NCBI GenBank assembly: GCA_026874595.1
Contig: CM049317.1
Span: forward strand, 29,694,901-29,758,900
Origin: Sipunculus nudus
Taxonomy: Eukaryota > Annelida > Sipuncula > Golfingiida > Sipunculidae
Direction of reading: 5' to 3'
Length of the DNA: 64,000 nucleotides
A program made the position numbers and the translations under genes. The notes under the pieces are model-generated. The model made no database searches, had not been told where the DNA came from, and saw only the letters and a program-made list of their open reading frames with translations. Positions 23,890-35,400 of this stretch are shown piece by piece. The stretch's first letter is position 1; each line of letters begins with the position of its first letter.

Positions 23890-24473
23890 TGTGTTTATTG
23901 ATCACAAATGGATGCCCTATAGTAATCATCGTCTCTGTTTGTCTATTTTGGTGTCTTTCTGTCTGTCCATCTATCCATCCACACAAATTTGTTTCCAGAT
24001 GATAACTCCAGGTTGGATTGACACATGGATTTCAAACTTTACTAATGGCCAACAACTAAAGCAAGAACCTATATGATATTGGGGTCATGAGGTCAAAGGT
24101 TAAGGTCACAGGACTTGCACATTTAAAATGATTATGGCTGCATTTTAAGCCAAACTTTTCATCCCAAACTTTCCATCTTGTGCATTTAGCTGACTTCCCA
24201 ATAGGGGAAGATTATTTTCTTCAATATTTGGGTCATAGGTTCAAAAGTCAAGGTCACAGGGCCCATCCATTCACAAATAAGTTTTTGGATGATAATTCTG
24301 CTTTGGATAGACAGATTGGCTTCAAACTGATTTAGTAGTGACCCACCACAATGTTGATGTTCACAGGAGCCACATCCTTAAAATGAATATGGATGCACTG
24401 TAAATCAAACTTTTCATTCTGAACTTTCCCTCTCTCACACATGACTTACTTGCCCAAAGTGAGGAAATCTGTA
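23890..24473 (+). repeat. Family E element, 5' part (split by DIRS)
   Basis: Contains ggatgccctata and gataactccaggttggattg, and repeated ggtcaaaggtcaaggtcac-type phrases shared with the copy at 38.05-38.53 kb. The copy is interrupted by the DIRS element and a family B element. Its apparent 3' end, GACCCATGGGTCCCTAG, is at 29687-29703. Confidence 0.6.
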
Positions 24474-24651
24474 GTTTTATTACGTAAACATGGATGTGAG
24501 CGTTTTCTGTATTAATGAGAATATTCTCTGTTAGTATTCACACGCCAGAAGCTCCACTTACAAAAATTTCCCTGAATAGGCCTATCATCGCCCACTTCCA
24601 CCTCATTCTCGGTATCTAGGTCATGCCTCGCTTAGGTAGAGCCACTTATTC
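24474..24651 (+). repeat. DIRS left inverted terminal repeat
   Basis: Complementary over its length to 28562-28732, with few mismatches, for example gtcatgcctcgc...gccacttattc against its complement. The outermost gttttattacgtaaac is repeated, complemented, in the internal complementary region. Confidence 0.9.
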
Positions 24652-24769
24652 TTCTGGTGTTTGTGCTAGACGTACGTGTCGACGGGCTTCTCCCATCTGT
24701 CCACTGTTGGTTTTCCCATGCTTGTTGTTTCACTTATTGTAAGTACGCTTTCATTTTCCCTTGGCCACT

Positions 24770-25415
24770 ATGGAAGTCTCTCGGACTTGTTCCTCTTGTG
24801 GAGCGTCTCTACCTTCCTTGGATACACACCCCTCTTGTCTCGGCTGTCGCTCCAGTGAGGGCACGTGCCTTGGTGAGGCGGACCCATGTTATTATTGTCA
24901 TACATGGCCGCCATCTCAGTGGGCTTGACTTCATGCCTGATCCTATTGAGCCCTCTCCTGCGCTGTCTTCGGCTCCGGTGGCGGGGAGCAGGGGGGGCGC
25001 CACTCCTTCTGTGTCTAGTTGGGTGGCCTTACGCTCCCCCTCTGCGGATCCCCTTCTCGTTCCAGATCCTGTCCCTCCCTCCCAGGGCTCTGTCTTCCAG
25101 ACCACTGTTGGGGCTCTAGCTAGAGCTCTAGCTGCCCCCTCCAAGAAGCGTCCGACCCCTGCCCCGCCCGGGCTCCCCGAGAAGGCCCTTGCCGTTTCCC
25201 TCATTCACCGTCTCTCCAGTTTTTGTGAATCCTTAAGGGCGGATTTCGACCTTGAGTCGGAGTACGCGCCCCAGGCCACGGCTCTGGGGCAGGTGTCTCT
25301 GTCCGATCCTCCTGTGTTGTCCCCGCAGCATCCTGCTCGGATGGAGGTCACTCGTTCCCCACCGGCTCCAGCACAGGTTTTCCGGCCTGGTGGCATGTCA
25401 CCTTGCATCCAATAG
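24770..25415 (+). pseudogene. DIRS gag-like ORF, frameshifted
   Basis: A frame from ATG 24770 encodes a Cys-rich start (RTCSSCGASLPSLDTHPSC, then LGCRSSEGTC and CYYCHTW), matching the knuckle-like N-terminus of DIRS gag proteins. It stops near 24926. The Pro/Ser-rich remainder is open in another frame to 25415. One indel separates them. Confidence 0.65.
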
Positions 25416-25471
25416 TTTTAAGCAGGGTTCGTTTCAGTTTCTGAATTTCGTTTTTCACCCCTCCGCCCCGC

Positions 25472-26332
25472 ATGGCGTTTCCGTTCGTTACTTCCCCACC
25501 CAGGGATCCGGCCAAGCGTCTCGCGCTAGAAAATGCCATTTGGTCCCTTCTCTTGAAGGGCGCCATTCTCCCGGTCGATTCCCGGTACTCCCGGGTTTTA
25601 TTCCCCCATTTTTCTTGTCCCCAGGCCACACGGACTGTGTCGCCCGATTATAGATCTGAAGCGCCTCAATGCCTTTATTCGACCACCCCATTTCAAATGT
25701 TCAATATTCCCGCCGTGTTCCGCACCGTCCGCTAAGGCAACTGGGTGTTCAAGATCGATTTAACAGACGCGTATTTCAATGTACCTATTCACCCTGTGTC
25801 TCAGCTGTACCTTCGGTTCGCCTACGGCACTCGCGTGTTTCAATTCAGAGCCCTCCCGTTCGGGATCAGTATTGCGCCCTGGATCTTTAAGATCCTTGTT
25901 CATGCTGTAACCACTTACCTCCGGTCAGTCGGGGTATCAGTCCTCCCGTACTTTGACGACTGGCTCGTTCACGCCCCTTCTCGTGATCTCCTTCTCCAAC
26001 ACCGTGCCCTTGTGCTTTCCCTTCTTCGCGATCTCGGCTTTCTGGTCAATGTCCAGAAGTCTCATCTGGTCCCTACCCAGACCATTCAGTTTCTGGGTGT
26101 GGTCCTGGATTTTCAGGCCGGTCAGTATCTCTCCCGCTCGACTTCGAGGTCAATCTGCGCCGGCGGATCCGATCCCTTCTGTCGGCTCGTCGTGTCAGCT
26201 CCCGTCTGGCAGCTTCCTTACACAGTTCTCTCAACTGGGCGGCCACTTTCCTGGGCCGCCTGTTCCTCCGCCCGGTGCAGTCGCTCCTCCGCTCTGCGCG
26301 TCTCCTGGGTTCGGCATCTCAGAGTACGGTGA
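25472..26332 (+). pseudogene. DIRS reverse transcriptase
   Basis: RT motifs appear in order: an upstream LKGAILPVDS segment, KIDLTDAYFNVPIHP (first catalytic Asp), FRALPFGISIAPWIF, the YFDD box in VLPYFDDWLVHA, and FLGVVLDFQAG. At least one frame change occurs near 25735. YFDD is an accepted form of the YxDD box. The triad is retained, but the frame is not continuous. Confidence 0.88.
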
Positions 26333-26409
26333 TTCTGCCTGCCCACCAGGCCTGGCAGGCCCTCCACCCCTGGCTCCAGCTGTCTTTTCTCCTTCGCCGC
26401 ATTCCATTC

Positions 26410-26810
26410 ACGCAGACTGTCGCCTTTACGATCTTTACTGACGCGTCTCAGATGGGCTGGGGTGCCCACCTGGCCGATCTTTGTATTTCCGGCCTCTGGT
26501 CTCCTTGGGAGCGTCTACTCCATTTTTAATGTTCTAGAGCTCAGAGCAGTCCGTCATGCGCTGGAACAATGATCTCCGCGCTTCCTCGACAGTCATGTTC
26601 TAGTCATGACAGACAACACGACGGTTCTTGCATATATCAACAGGCAGGGCGGCACTCGGTCACCCTCGCTTCTGCGAGAAACTTATCGCCTGTTCGATCT
26701 GTGTATCCCTCTCGGTATTACACTTCAGGCTCGTCATGTCCGCGGGCTCCGTGAACGTCCTCGCCGATGCCCTTTCCCAGGATCGCCTCGGTACCCTTAC
26801 AGCCGATTCT
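26410..26810 (+). pseudogene. DIRS RNase H
   Basis: IFTDASQMGWGAHL gives the first Asp, VMTDNTTVLAYINRQGG the third acidic site, and NVLADALSQ the last. The order directly after RT is that of DIRS polyproteins. The domain is split between three frames. Confidence 0.82.
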
Positions 26811-27189
26811 CTCCCTCCGCCTGTTCTACGGGGGATTTTCGGTGCTTGGGGGACTCCAGATTTCGACCTGTTCGATTTCCGAACCCTCTGCCCCTCGTTC
26901 CGTCCGGTCCACGGCTACATCGCCCTCGCGTCCTGCTCCCGGACATGCCACCGTCCGCCTGGACCGGCTGGTTCTTGTACAGGTTCCCGGCCCCGGCCCT
27001 GATCCCGCGGTTACTCCTTCGTCTCTCGGCAGCGCCTCTCACAGACCTCATCCTGATCGTACCGTTTCATCCAGCGGCTCTGTGGTTTCCTCGGTGCCGT
27101 TCGTTTCTCGTCTGTCCGCCCATTCTCCTGCCGCTGTTGGTCGATCTGCCGCTCAGTCCTCGCACTGCTCGGTCGTACCCTCTGAGCGC

Positions 27190-28200
27190 TTTCTTACTGT
27201 GGTCCGATCGCTCAAAGATCAGGGGTTTTTAAAGCCCGTTGCGGCTCTTGCAGCGGCTTCTTGTCGACAATCTTCCGACCGTGTGTATGACTCCTGCTGG
27301 CTCATCTTCTCTCGATGGGCAAGGGAGCGTCATATAGATTCACTGGATCCGCCGTTCCAGTCGATCCTTGATTTCCTACTGCATTTATAACAGGATAAAC
27401 GTTTATCCTTCCCCACTATTCGCGGCTATCGGGCAGCTCTTCTTTCCGTGCTTCGCCCCCTCGGTAGTGATTTGGTTCTCTGTCATCCCGTCGTTTCAGA
27501 TTTTCTCCAGGGGGTCAGCACTCGTTCGTCCCGCCCACGGTACGTAGTTCCTTCTTTGCACCTTGACATGGTACTCCGGCACCTCCCCGGCGCTCCTTAT
27601 GAGCCGCTCCGCTCCGCGCACCTGCTCCATCTGTCGCGTAAGACGGCCTTCCTCCTGGCGCTCGCCACTGCCGGCTGTCGAGCTTAGCTTCATGCTCTCA
27701 TGGCCGATTCCTAAATTTTCTCAAATTGCGGCTGATGGTTCGTGCGCAGACTTACATTTTCCTCCGGACTTTTATGGTAAATCGCAGTCTTACGATGACC
27801 CCGCAATTTCATGGCACGTTCCTGCCCTGCCTAATGGCGGGTACCGGTTCGGCGCCACGAATTGTCCCGTCCGGGCCTTAAGATACTATCTTAAGGCTAC
27901 AAAATCACTCCGGGGGGGCCGTAAGAAACTTTTTATTTCTTCAAAATTGGGTGCAGCCGATAAAGAAATCAGTCCTATTACTATCAGTAACTGGATAAAG
28001 GCTGCTATCATCGCCGCCCATGACTCTTTCATCCGGCTGAACTACAGTCCTTCCATGTCAAGGCTCATGAGGTCAGGGCTATCGCCTCATCCTTCGCTCA
28101 CCTTTCGGGCGTGTCTCCTGCCGCGCTGGTCATAATGGGTGACTGGAAGGCCCCCTACCACGTTTACTCAATTTTACCTCAAGGACGTCCGCCTGCAAGA
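27190..28200 (+). pseudogene. DIRS tyrosine recombinase
   Basis: Pieces in series: an N-terminal SAM-like region (RVYDSCWLIFSRWARER), LALATAGCRAEL (catalytic Arg box), KAHEVRAIASSFAHLSG (the H-x-x-R box, about 28060-28100), and TTFTQFYLKDVRL with the nucleophilic Tyr. Stops near 27388 and 27685 and a frameshift near 28150 break it. In DIRS elements this enzyme replaces the DDE integrase. Confidence 0.85.
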
Positions 28201-28420
28201 CTCCGGCCTATATGCCATGGGTCCCGTGGTTGCCGCAGGCACTCTGGTTAACGCCACCAGCACAGCTTCCTCGACGTCTACTCAAGTTCGGCCCACTACC
28301 TGCCTGCAGACGTCGTCTTCTGCTGTGGTTTCTACTACTTGCTGATCGCATTATCTTCATCCTTGTTGTTCCAGGTCAGTATCTCCCTCCCTATGGTTTA
28401 TCTGTTTCTTCTCATTACTA

Positions 28421-28515
28421 CAGAAAATGCTCACATCGATGTTTACGTAATAAAACCCCCCATTCCCCTCCCCGTGAATGGTGGTTTTGTTAGTAAACGG
28501 ATGTGAGCTTTTCTG
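28421..28515 (+). repeat. DIRS internal complementary region
   Basis: The first part (cagaaaatgctcacatcgat and on, to about 28456) is the reverse complement of the element's left end with about two mismatches. The second part (ccccccattcccctccccgt and on) is the reverse complement of its right end with about one mismatch. This junction is the template used in DIRS circle formation and is diagnostic of the group. Confidence 0.93.
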
Positions 28516-28561
28516 TATTACAATCATCTCTCCCTCCCACGATACTTCCTACTTCGCCCTC

Positions 28562-28766
28562 GAATAAGTGGCTCTACCATAGCGAGGCATGACCTAGATA
28601 CCGAGAATGAGGCGGAAGTGGGCGATGATAGGCCTACCCAGGGAAATTTTTGTAAGTGGAGCTTCTGGTGTGTGAATACTAACAGAGAATATTCTCTCTT
28701 TAATGCAGAAAAGCTCACATCCGTTTACTAACAAATCCACCATTCACGGGGAGGGGAATGGGGGGA
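28562..28766 (+). repeat. DIRS right inverted terminal repeat
   Basis: Complement of the left repeat, extended by a roughly 30-bp right-specific end (caccattcacggggagggg and on). The extension is matched only in the internal complementary region, as expected for DIRS-1 type ends. Confidence 0.9.
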
Positions 28767-28804
28767 TTTTGAGGATACCTAGTCAGAGGTCAAGGTCACT
28801 TTTT

Positions 28805-29533
28805 TAGCCCTCAGCCCTTAGGCGGATGGGCTATTGTCGTCACCCAAGCTGTCCGTCCGTCCGTCCGGTGTCCGTTAACTTTTACCTTGTGAGCAGGATA
28901 TCTTAAAAGGGATTCACGGTCAGAATTTTATTTCCTCGGTAAAGATGTATATCGACAAGATCTCGGTCAAGTTCGAAGATGGGTGACCTTGACCTATTTT
29001 TCTACATTTTAGAGCTGATTATAGAAAAACACTTAGATGCTTATTACTCAGGAACCATTTGGTGGATTTTCACAAAACTTACTATGATTATTGGGACTGA
29101 TAGTCTGTACCTGCTACACAAGTTTGGTGGCGCCACCTACAATTTCTGATTTTAAATGAATTTTTATCGAATTTTTCAACTTTGGGCTTGTGAGCGGGAT
29201 AACTCTAAAAGGATTTAATGTAGGAATTTTATTTTTTCGTTGAAGATGTATATTGACAAAATCTCAGTCAAGTTCGAAGATGTGTGACCTTGACCTATTT
29301 TTCTACATTTTAGTGCTGATTATAGAAAAAACATTTAGAAGCTTATTTCTCAGGAACCATTGGGTGGATTGTTATGAATCATGGTACATACCTCTCCATT
29401 TTAAATTCATAACTGAGACATGTACAGATATACATCCATGTGAGAACAGATATTTAGTACTTGTTACTGTTACCACCTCTTAACACTGTTCTTTTTGCTG
29501 AGGGCTTTTGTCAGCTTCTGCTGATATTCTAGT
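28805..29533 (+). mobile_element. Helentron-like family B element, copy 1
   Basis: 729 bp with no coding capacity. It begins TAGCCCTCAGCCCTTAGG, runs into a GTCCGTCC tract, and ends in the complement of its start (GGCTGAGGGC), a small hairpin (TCAGC-ttct-GCTGA) and CTAGT. The flanks are TTTT on the left and TAAAAG on the right. A second copy of almost equal length (735 bp) lies at 48509-49243. A 3' hairpin followed about 10 bp later by CTAG is typical of Helitron-group elements. Confidence 0.65.
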
Positions 29534-29703
29534 TAAAAGATTGTTACAATAATCTAAATGCTGCAAATTCAAGGATAATAAGTTCTAAAATTTTTTGGAC
29601 GCATGGTTATTTATTAAGATCACAGGACTCATTCTGAAAAATTTCTTTAAAAATATCCTTATAGACAAATTAAGCTGTGCATCAAGACCCATGGGTCCCT
29701 AGT
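29534..29703 (+). repeat. Family E element, 3' part
   Basis: Resumes after the family B insertion and ends with the palindrome GACCCATGGGTC followed by CCTAG and T. The copy at 38.05-38.53 kb ends the same way. Confidence 0.6.
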
Positions 29704-29706
29704 TTT

Positions 29707-32306
29707 TAGCTCAGCTGACTATAAGTCATCTGAGCTATAGTCGTGGTCCATTGTCCGTCCGTCTGTCTGTCCGTCCGTTCGTCTGTCCAGATGTCCGTCC
29801 GTAAGACTGGCACGTTTCAACACCATTGGACCTACGAATCTGAAATTTGCCATACAGTTAGATGTCCCCTAAATCTCCTACCGTGCCAAAAATTGGGTCA
29901 ATAAGACTAAGATTTTTACACTTCAGGACTGCCTAATATCGAAACCACTCATCTAGTTTTCTTCATATTTACCATAAATATTCCTCTATATAGTTCCTAT
30001 GTACATGCCAGAAATTAAGTCAGTATTACTTAATTTAAAAAAGTTATGGGCCCAAACATAATGGACTTTGTTAAAAAATCAGGAAAGATATATGGTCAAT
30101 TAAGACCCAAAGTGTTAAAGGTAGGGACTTTTTTTTCAGTAATACAACCTTAATTGGTCAAAATTTAATTGTATACCAAAAATTCGATCAAAATCTGTTA
30201 AATATTTTTAAATAATGTCAAAAATATAAAATTGGTACCTTAAATTTTGCCCAAGTTTGACTATGGCACGTTTTTTTCTTGTGAGTACTGTGGATTTAAT
30301 TTTCACAGCATGTTTTTGTTAGCATTTTGTCTGTTGACACCACAAATTTGAAACCAGTTGATCAAAAACTGTAGATTTTATTCAAGTTTTCAAGCACCAT
30401 GTCACATCAAGTTTACATCAAGTTAGTGTTATGCAGTTTGCTAGAGCTCAGCTCCCCAGCTTCAGCTCTAAGTTCCTTAAATTTAGCATACAGTTAGATG
30501 TCTCAAAAATCCCCTACCATGCCAATAATTTGATCACTAGGACTTAATTCCTTTGAAATATTAATGAAAAACTTCATTTTTCCATTAAAAACCCATTTTT
30601 ACACTGTAAGACTGCCTAATATCAAAACCACTGATCTGACTTTGATCATATATAATATACATATTTTTCTATACATTCGCTATGCACATGCCAGAAATGA
30701 TGTCAGTATTGCGTATTCGTTTTAAGTTATGGGCCCAATCATAATGCACTTTTTAAAAAATCAAGAAATATATTTACTAACTTAACAAGAGGATTGCTGA
30801 AGCTTGAGATTTTTTGTCAGGGATGTAACATTTTTAATCAAGATTCAATTGAATACCAAAAATTAGTTCTGAATTTTTCAAATTTTATAAGTTATTAGTA
30901 TAAATATAAAATTAGTACCTTAAATTTTGCCCAATTTTGTCCATGGCACGTTTGTTTCCTGAGAGCACTGTTGATATAATTTTCATATTCTGCACACATA
31001 AGGATTTCATCTTTGTAGTTTAGAAAGCTGAAAGAAATTGGCCAAATATTGTAGCTTTTATTAATGTTTTTATGAGACCATGTCAGACCCAAGCCAGCCC
31101 CTCTTCAGTCACCTGTATGTTGACCTTGTTGACCTTTCATCAGATTATGCATGCTTGAGCGAAGCATACAGGGCAGCCAGGCAGCTAATGCCCAGCCACA
31201 GTTGATCCAGGTGTCCAACCCAACTCATCTAGTAGTTGTTTTGAAAAACAACATGACAATAAACAATAAATTAATAATTTTGTATTGGTTTTTTATAACA
31301 AATTAAAGAAAAATTAATAGAAAAGGAATTTGTTAGTTGATGAGTAACAGAAAATTAACTTGCAGTTACTGATGATGTAAGAATCTTGTATGGATGGATA
31401 GAATGTCAATGTCAGTGTTATTCCAAATAACACCATGCAGTCACCTATGGTATTTTTCAGTGAAATTTTAATGATAAAAAAATAAATCATATTATTCATT
31501 ACTAATCATTAGGGATCATATGAAGGATATTAATGATAGACTAAGATGCAGGTGATAATATTAATCAAGATTCCTACTGTTTCTAGTGTGTACATTGATG
31601 TGAAAGTAGTCCAAAGTGAATATATTACATCTATTTTTTATATATAAATAAAAGCCATAAAACCAGGTACTTATGATCATTATTTAAATTTGTGAATTTT
31701 GTATATTCTGGATTCTCTACATCTTTGTTTGGCTAAAACTGAATAAATACTAGACATGGTGCGAATGCTTTGCAAATGTATTTGAATACAAATATGAAAA
31801 TGTACTGCATTAAAAAATTTTATTGCATAAGAATGGGAATTCAGGTAAAAATGAAAGTATTTGAATACCAGTGCAGATACTTTCAAAATGTATTCATGAA
31901 TGCATTCATGAATATATTCTATAATATTATTTCAATAATCATTTCAGTTATATTTTATTTTAAAAATTCATATGATTTTCTTTTTTTTTTTTTTTTTTTT
32001 AAATTATATTGGCACAATATTTGTTATTAAATTTTAATAAATAGTTAAACTCTTTTATTATATGTGCTGCTTATAAGTTATATGGCCAAGTCAAAATCTG
32101 TGTGACAATAGCACTCCATTTGTTAATAAAATAAATAAAATCAATCCTCTTCCCTGTCTCCAAAGATACTATCAAAATCATACATAAGCTAAACACCAAC
32201 AACTCATGATAAAGTTTATATTTATTACCTCACAAAACAAGCATATGCCTCTTTCCCAAATCATTTTTTCATATATAACAGCTGAGCGCCGTGATCCATG
32301 TTATGT
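29707..32306 (+). mobile_element. Helentron-like family A element, copy 1
   Basis: About 2.6 kb. It starts TAGCTCAGCTGACTATAAGT, a palindromic end (AGCTCAGcTGAC...GTCAtCTGAGCT), followed by GTCCGTCC repeats. It ends with AGCTGAGCGCCGTGATCCATG, a damaged form of the family's 3' hairpin. Length agrees with other intact copies (2617 and 2624 bp). It begins directly after the 3' end of the family E element. It ends about 50 bp before a STRAD exon. Confidence 0.7.
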
Positions 32307-32354
32307 TTTTTTATGCTTTTGCATGAGATTATACTCAGATATTTTTTTTTACAG

Positions 32355-32438
32355 AGGTGCAGTTGCACAAGTGCATCTGCTGACAAAAGTCCAATAAGAA
32401 ACCGCAACGATATCAGCCCCAAGAAGGAGCCTATTCAG
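32355..32438 (+). CDS. STRAD: STRAD exon (N-terminal linker)
   Basis: 28 codons between a T-rich TTTTACAG acceptor and a GTATAT donor, encoding a polar, basic Ser/Lys-rich stretch ([18 protein letters not shown]). It ends in phase 0, exactly what the next exon needs. STRAD N-termini are poorly conserved, so support is from frame and splice sites only. Confidence 0.6.
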
Positions 32439-35400
32439 GTATATCATTTGACTAAAAATGTTATAGCTTTATCGAGCAGCTACAGGTTGCTATAGTCAAG
32501 GCTCAAACCCTATGCCCTCCTCAAGTGTAATTTTGATTTTGAAGGAGCCAAAAGACGTGATACCACCAAGCTAAGCATTAAGCCTCTAGAGGCTGCCACC
32601 AATTTACCCGCACCAGTGACTGGGTAAAATAGTGGTGTTTTCCTGCTTAGCTTGGTGCCATCACGTCTGTTGGCATATATTAATACTAATTGTCATCTGA
32701 TTAAATTAAAAATTGCACAATCTGGACTTTTTCCAGTCTTTCTGAACCCATGTTGACAAGCCTCCTTACCTGGTATATTGATAAGGGAATGAATATTTGT
32801 ATCATTGGAATGAATTTTCATTTCACTTATCACTTGGTTTATATAAGACTGATTGTGGACTGCAGGTAAGCTTATCACTCGATCAGTGAAAAATGTACAG
32901 ATCTACCCATTGTCTATTCATAGAAATATTGGGACATTGTATGTGTTCCCCTTGATACTTTATTAGGGTAGCAGTTACAGGGGAAGTTGTCATCTTGAAC
33001 CAAAACATATTTATGAGGATGTAAATTAAGTCCAAGCTGCATATATCAAAAGATCATTATTTACTACTGCTAGCAAGCAAAAAATCATGAAATTCCATAT
33101 GAATTAATTGATTAGTTGATGTATGAGGGTTGGCCGGCAATATAGCTAAGTTTCTTGACTGTTTGTGAAACTATCAACAACCAGTCTGTCAGTCTGTAGC
33201 CTTCCTGTTAGAATCAGGAACCACATTGGTTCAGTGAGCCTTGCACAATCCCTGGTGTGACCCTGAGTCAGCCAGGAGCTTGTTTAGATATACTGGATAA
33301 CCATTGGATCTTCCCATAGAGACTGTGCACACTTATTGCACAGACAGTATTTTCCAGTCCCAGAATGGTGCATGCACCCATAGGCCCCGATAAGCGGGGG
33401 CAAGCCTGATACCAGAAAGCAGAGTTCTTCTTCCTAATTATTTAAAAAATCTAGGTGAAAATTCCAGCATGGGATTACACCTCTTAAAGTCAGGTTAGCA
33501 GCCAGCCTCCCAGTTTTCTGGCTCAGTAGCTGACAGACTAACCACTCAGTCACCAGGACTGGTATTCTGCTGCTACTGGTACTGAAGCTCCTGTTGGTGC
33601 ATGAGGCGTCTCCACATTGCTCTAATTGTTGCTTGGTTGGTGTGCAAGAGAGAATGATCAAAGACTACTGCACAGGTATATATGTAGAGTAAAGTCATGA
33701 CGTAACATAAACACATCGGTGACTAGCTGGTGTCAATTCCAAAGGGCTGATCAGTGAAATACCTTTTTAATTAAAGACTTTAAAAGACTTCTAAAAAACT
33801 TCAAATACTGCTGATACTGGTAGTTAGTGATCATTATCTGTAAGTAATGTGATTAGGGCTCTAAATTTGAGTCTTTGACTTGGTCCCTGTTGAATTTGTA
33901 GCTGTCTGTCAGTGCTTCTGAGCCATGTTAAAATTGATTTTATACTTTTATTATAGGTTGATAAACCTAAATCTGAAGCAGTACAAGAACTGCCTAAAGC
34001 AATGGTTGATCATGGACCCACAGCAGGAGATTACGAATTACTGGCCGTCATAGGTAAGGTGCAGTTACCACATCACTTGAACATTAGAAATTGAAGGCTG
34101 TCATTAGCAGGATGCGGTGACTTCAAAACCAGAGCATTACCAGTTGGAGGTTGTCATAGATAAGACTCGGTGACATCATCACTAGAATAGTCCCAATTAC
34201 AGGCCATCCTAGGATAAATGCAGTGAGCTCACTACAACATTACCAGTGACTGACCATTGCTGGTAAGGCACAGTCACCTCATGACGAGAACATTACCAAT
34301 TACTGGCTGTCCCAGATAAGACAATGTTACCTCCTTACCAGAGCATGTGTATATTTGACATCATGTTATTTGTATATCTTTATATTTGAAGACGTCATTT
34401 TGTGTACCTATATATTTGAAAACGTCATTTGTGTGCCTGTATATTTGACATCATGTTATTTGTGTAATAGTATATTTGACATCATATTATTTGTGTAATT
34501 GTATATTTTGATATTACGTTATTTGAGTACCTATATATTTGACATCATGTTATTTGTGTTATTGTATATTTGACATCATGTTATTTGATTACCTGTATAT
34601 TTGACATCATGTTATTTGATTACCTGTATATTTGACATCATGTTATTTGTGTACCTGTATATTTGATATCATGTAATTTGTGTTATTGCATATTTGACAT
34701 CATGTTATTTGATTACCTGTATATTTGACATCATGTTATTTGAGTACCTGTATATTTGACATCATGTTATTTGTGTACCTGTATATTTGACATAATGTTA
34801 TTTGTGTTATTGTATATTTGACATCATGTTATTTGAGTACCCATATATTTGACATCATGTGATTTGAGTACCTGTATATTTGACATCATGTTATTTGTGT
34901 TATTGTATATTTGACATCATGTTAATTGAGTACCTGAATATTTGACATCATGTTATTTGAGTACCTGTATATTTGACGTCATGTTATTTGAGTACCTGTA
35001 TATTTGACGTCATGTTGTTTCAGTTCCTGTATTTTTGATGTCATGTAATTTGAGTCCCTTTATATTTGACATAATGTTATTTGAGTACCTGTATATTTGA
35101 CGTCATGTTATTTGAGTACCTGTATATTTGACAACCTGTAATGTTTTATGACAGGACATGCTTGTGATGGAGCAGCCAAGGTGTCGGTTGCCAGGCACCT
35201 GCGGAGCGGCAGTCTGGTTGCCATCAAGATAATCCATCTTGAGGAATGCAGTATTGACCATAATTTCCTTCAGGTATGAACAGGTCATTTTGCTCATCAG
35301 GATTATTCAGTAATTAGTTTAGAGATTAAAGGTGCTTTAGATTTTTATGTCTCCCCTTCCAAGGGGGAGACATACAGTGTTTGGTCTGTCATCGACTGGG

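Larger units (their letters stand above)
24474..28766 (+). mobile_element. DIRS-like tyrosine-recombinase retrotransposon
   Basis: A 4.3-kb element with all DIRS-1 landmarks. Inverted terminal repeats of about 180-200 bp lie at 24474-24651 and 28562-28766. An internal complementary region at 28421-28515 is the complement of the left end joined to the complement of the right end. The internal order is gag-like Cys-rich segment, RT, RNase H, tyrosine recombinase. Known DIRS elements integrate through a circular intermediate and make no target duplication. Frameshifts break every reading frame, so this copy is inactive, but the ends match so well that it is probably fairly young. Its high GC contrasts with the AT-rich host DNA. 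It interrupts a family E repeat. Confidence 0.92.

Noticed and set aside
24809-25629. Long minus-strand frames in the GC-rich segment
   Set aside because: They are shadows of the plus-strand DIRS reading frames.
34350-35135. CRISPR-like array
   Set aside because: Units are contiguous 31-bp repeats without unique spacers, in a eukaryotic intron.
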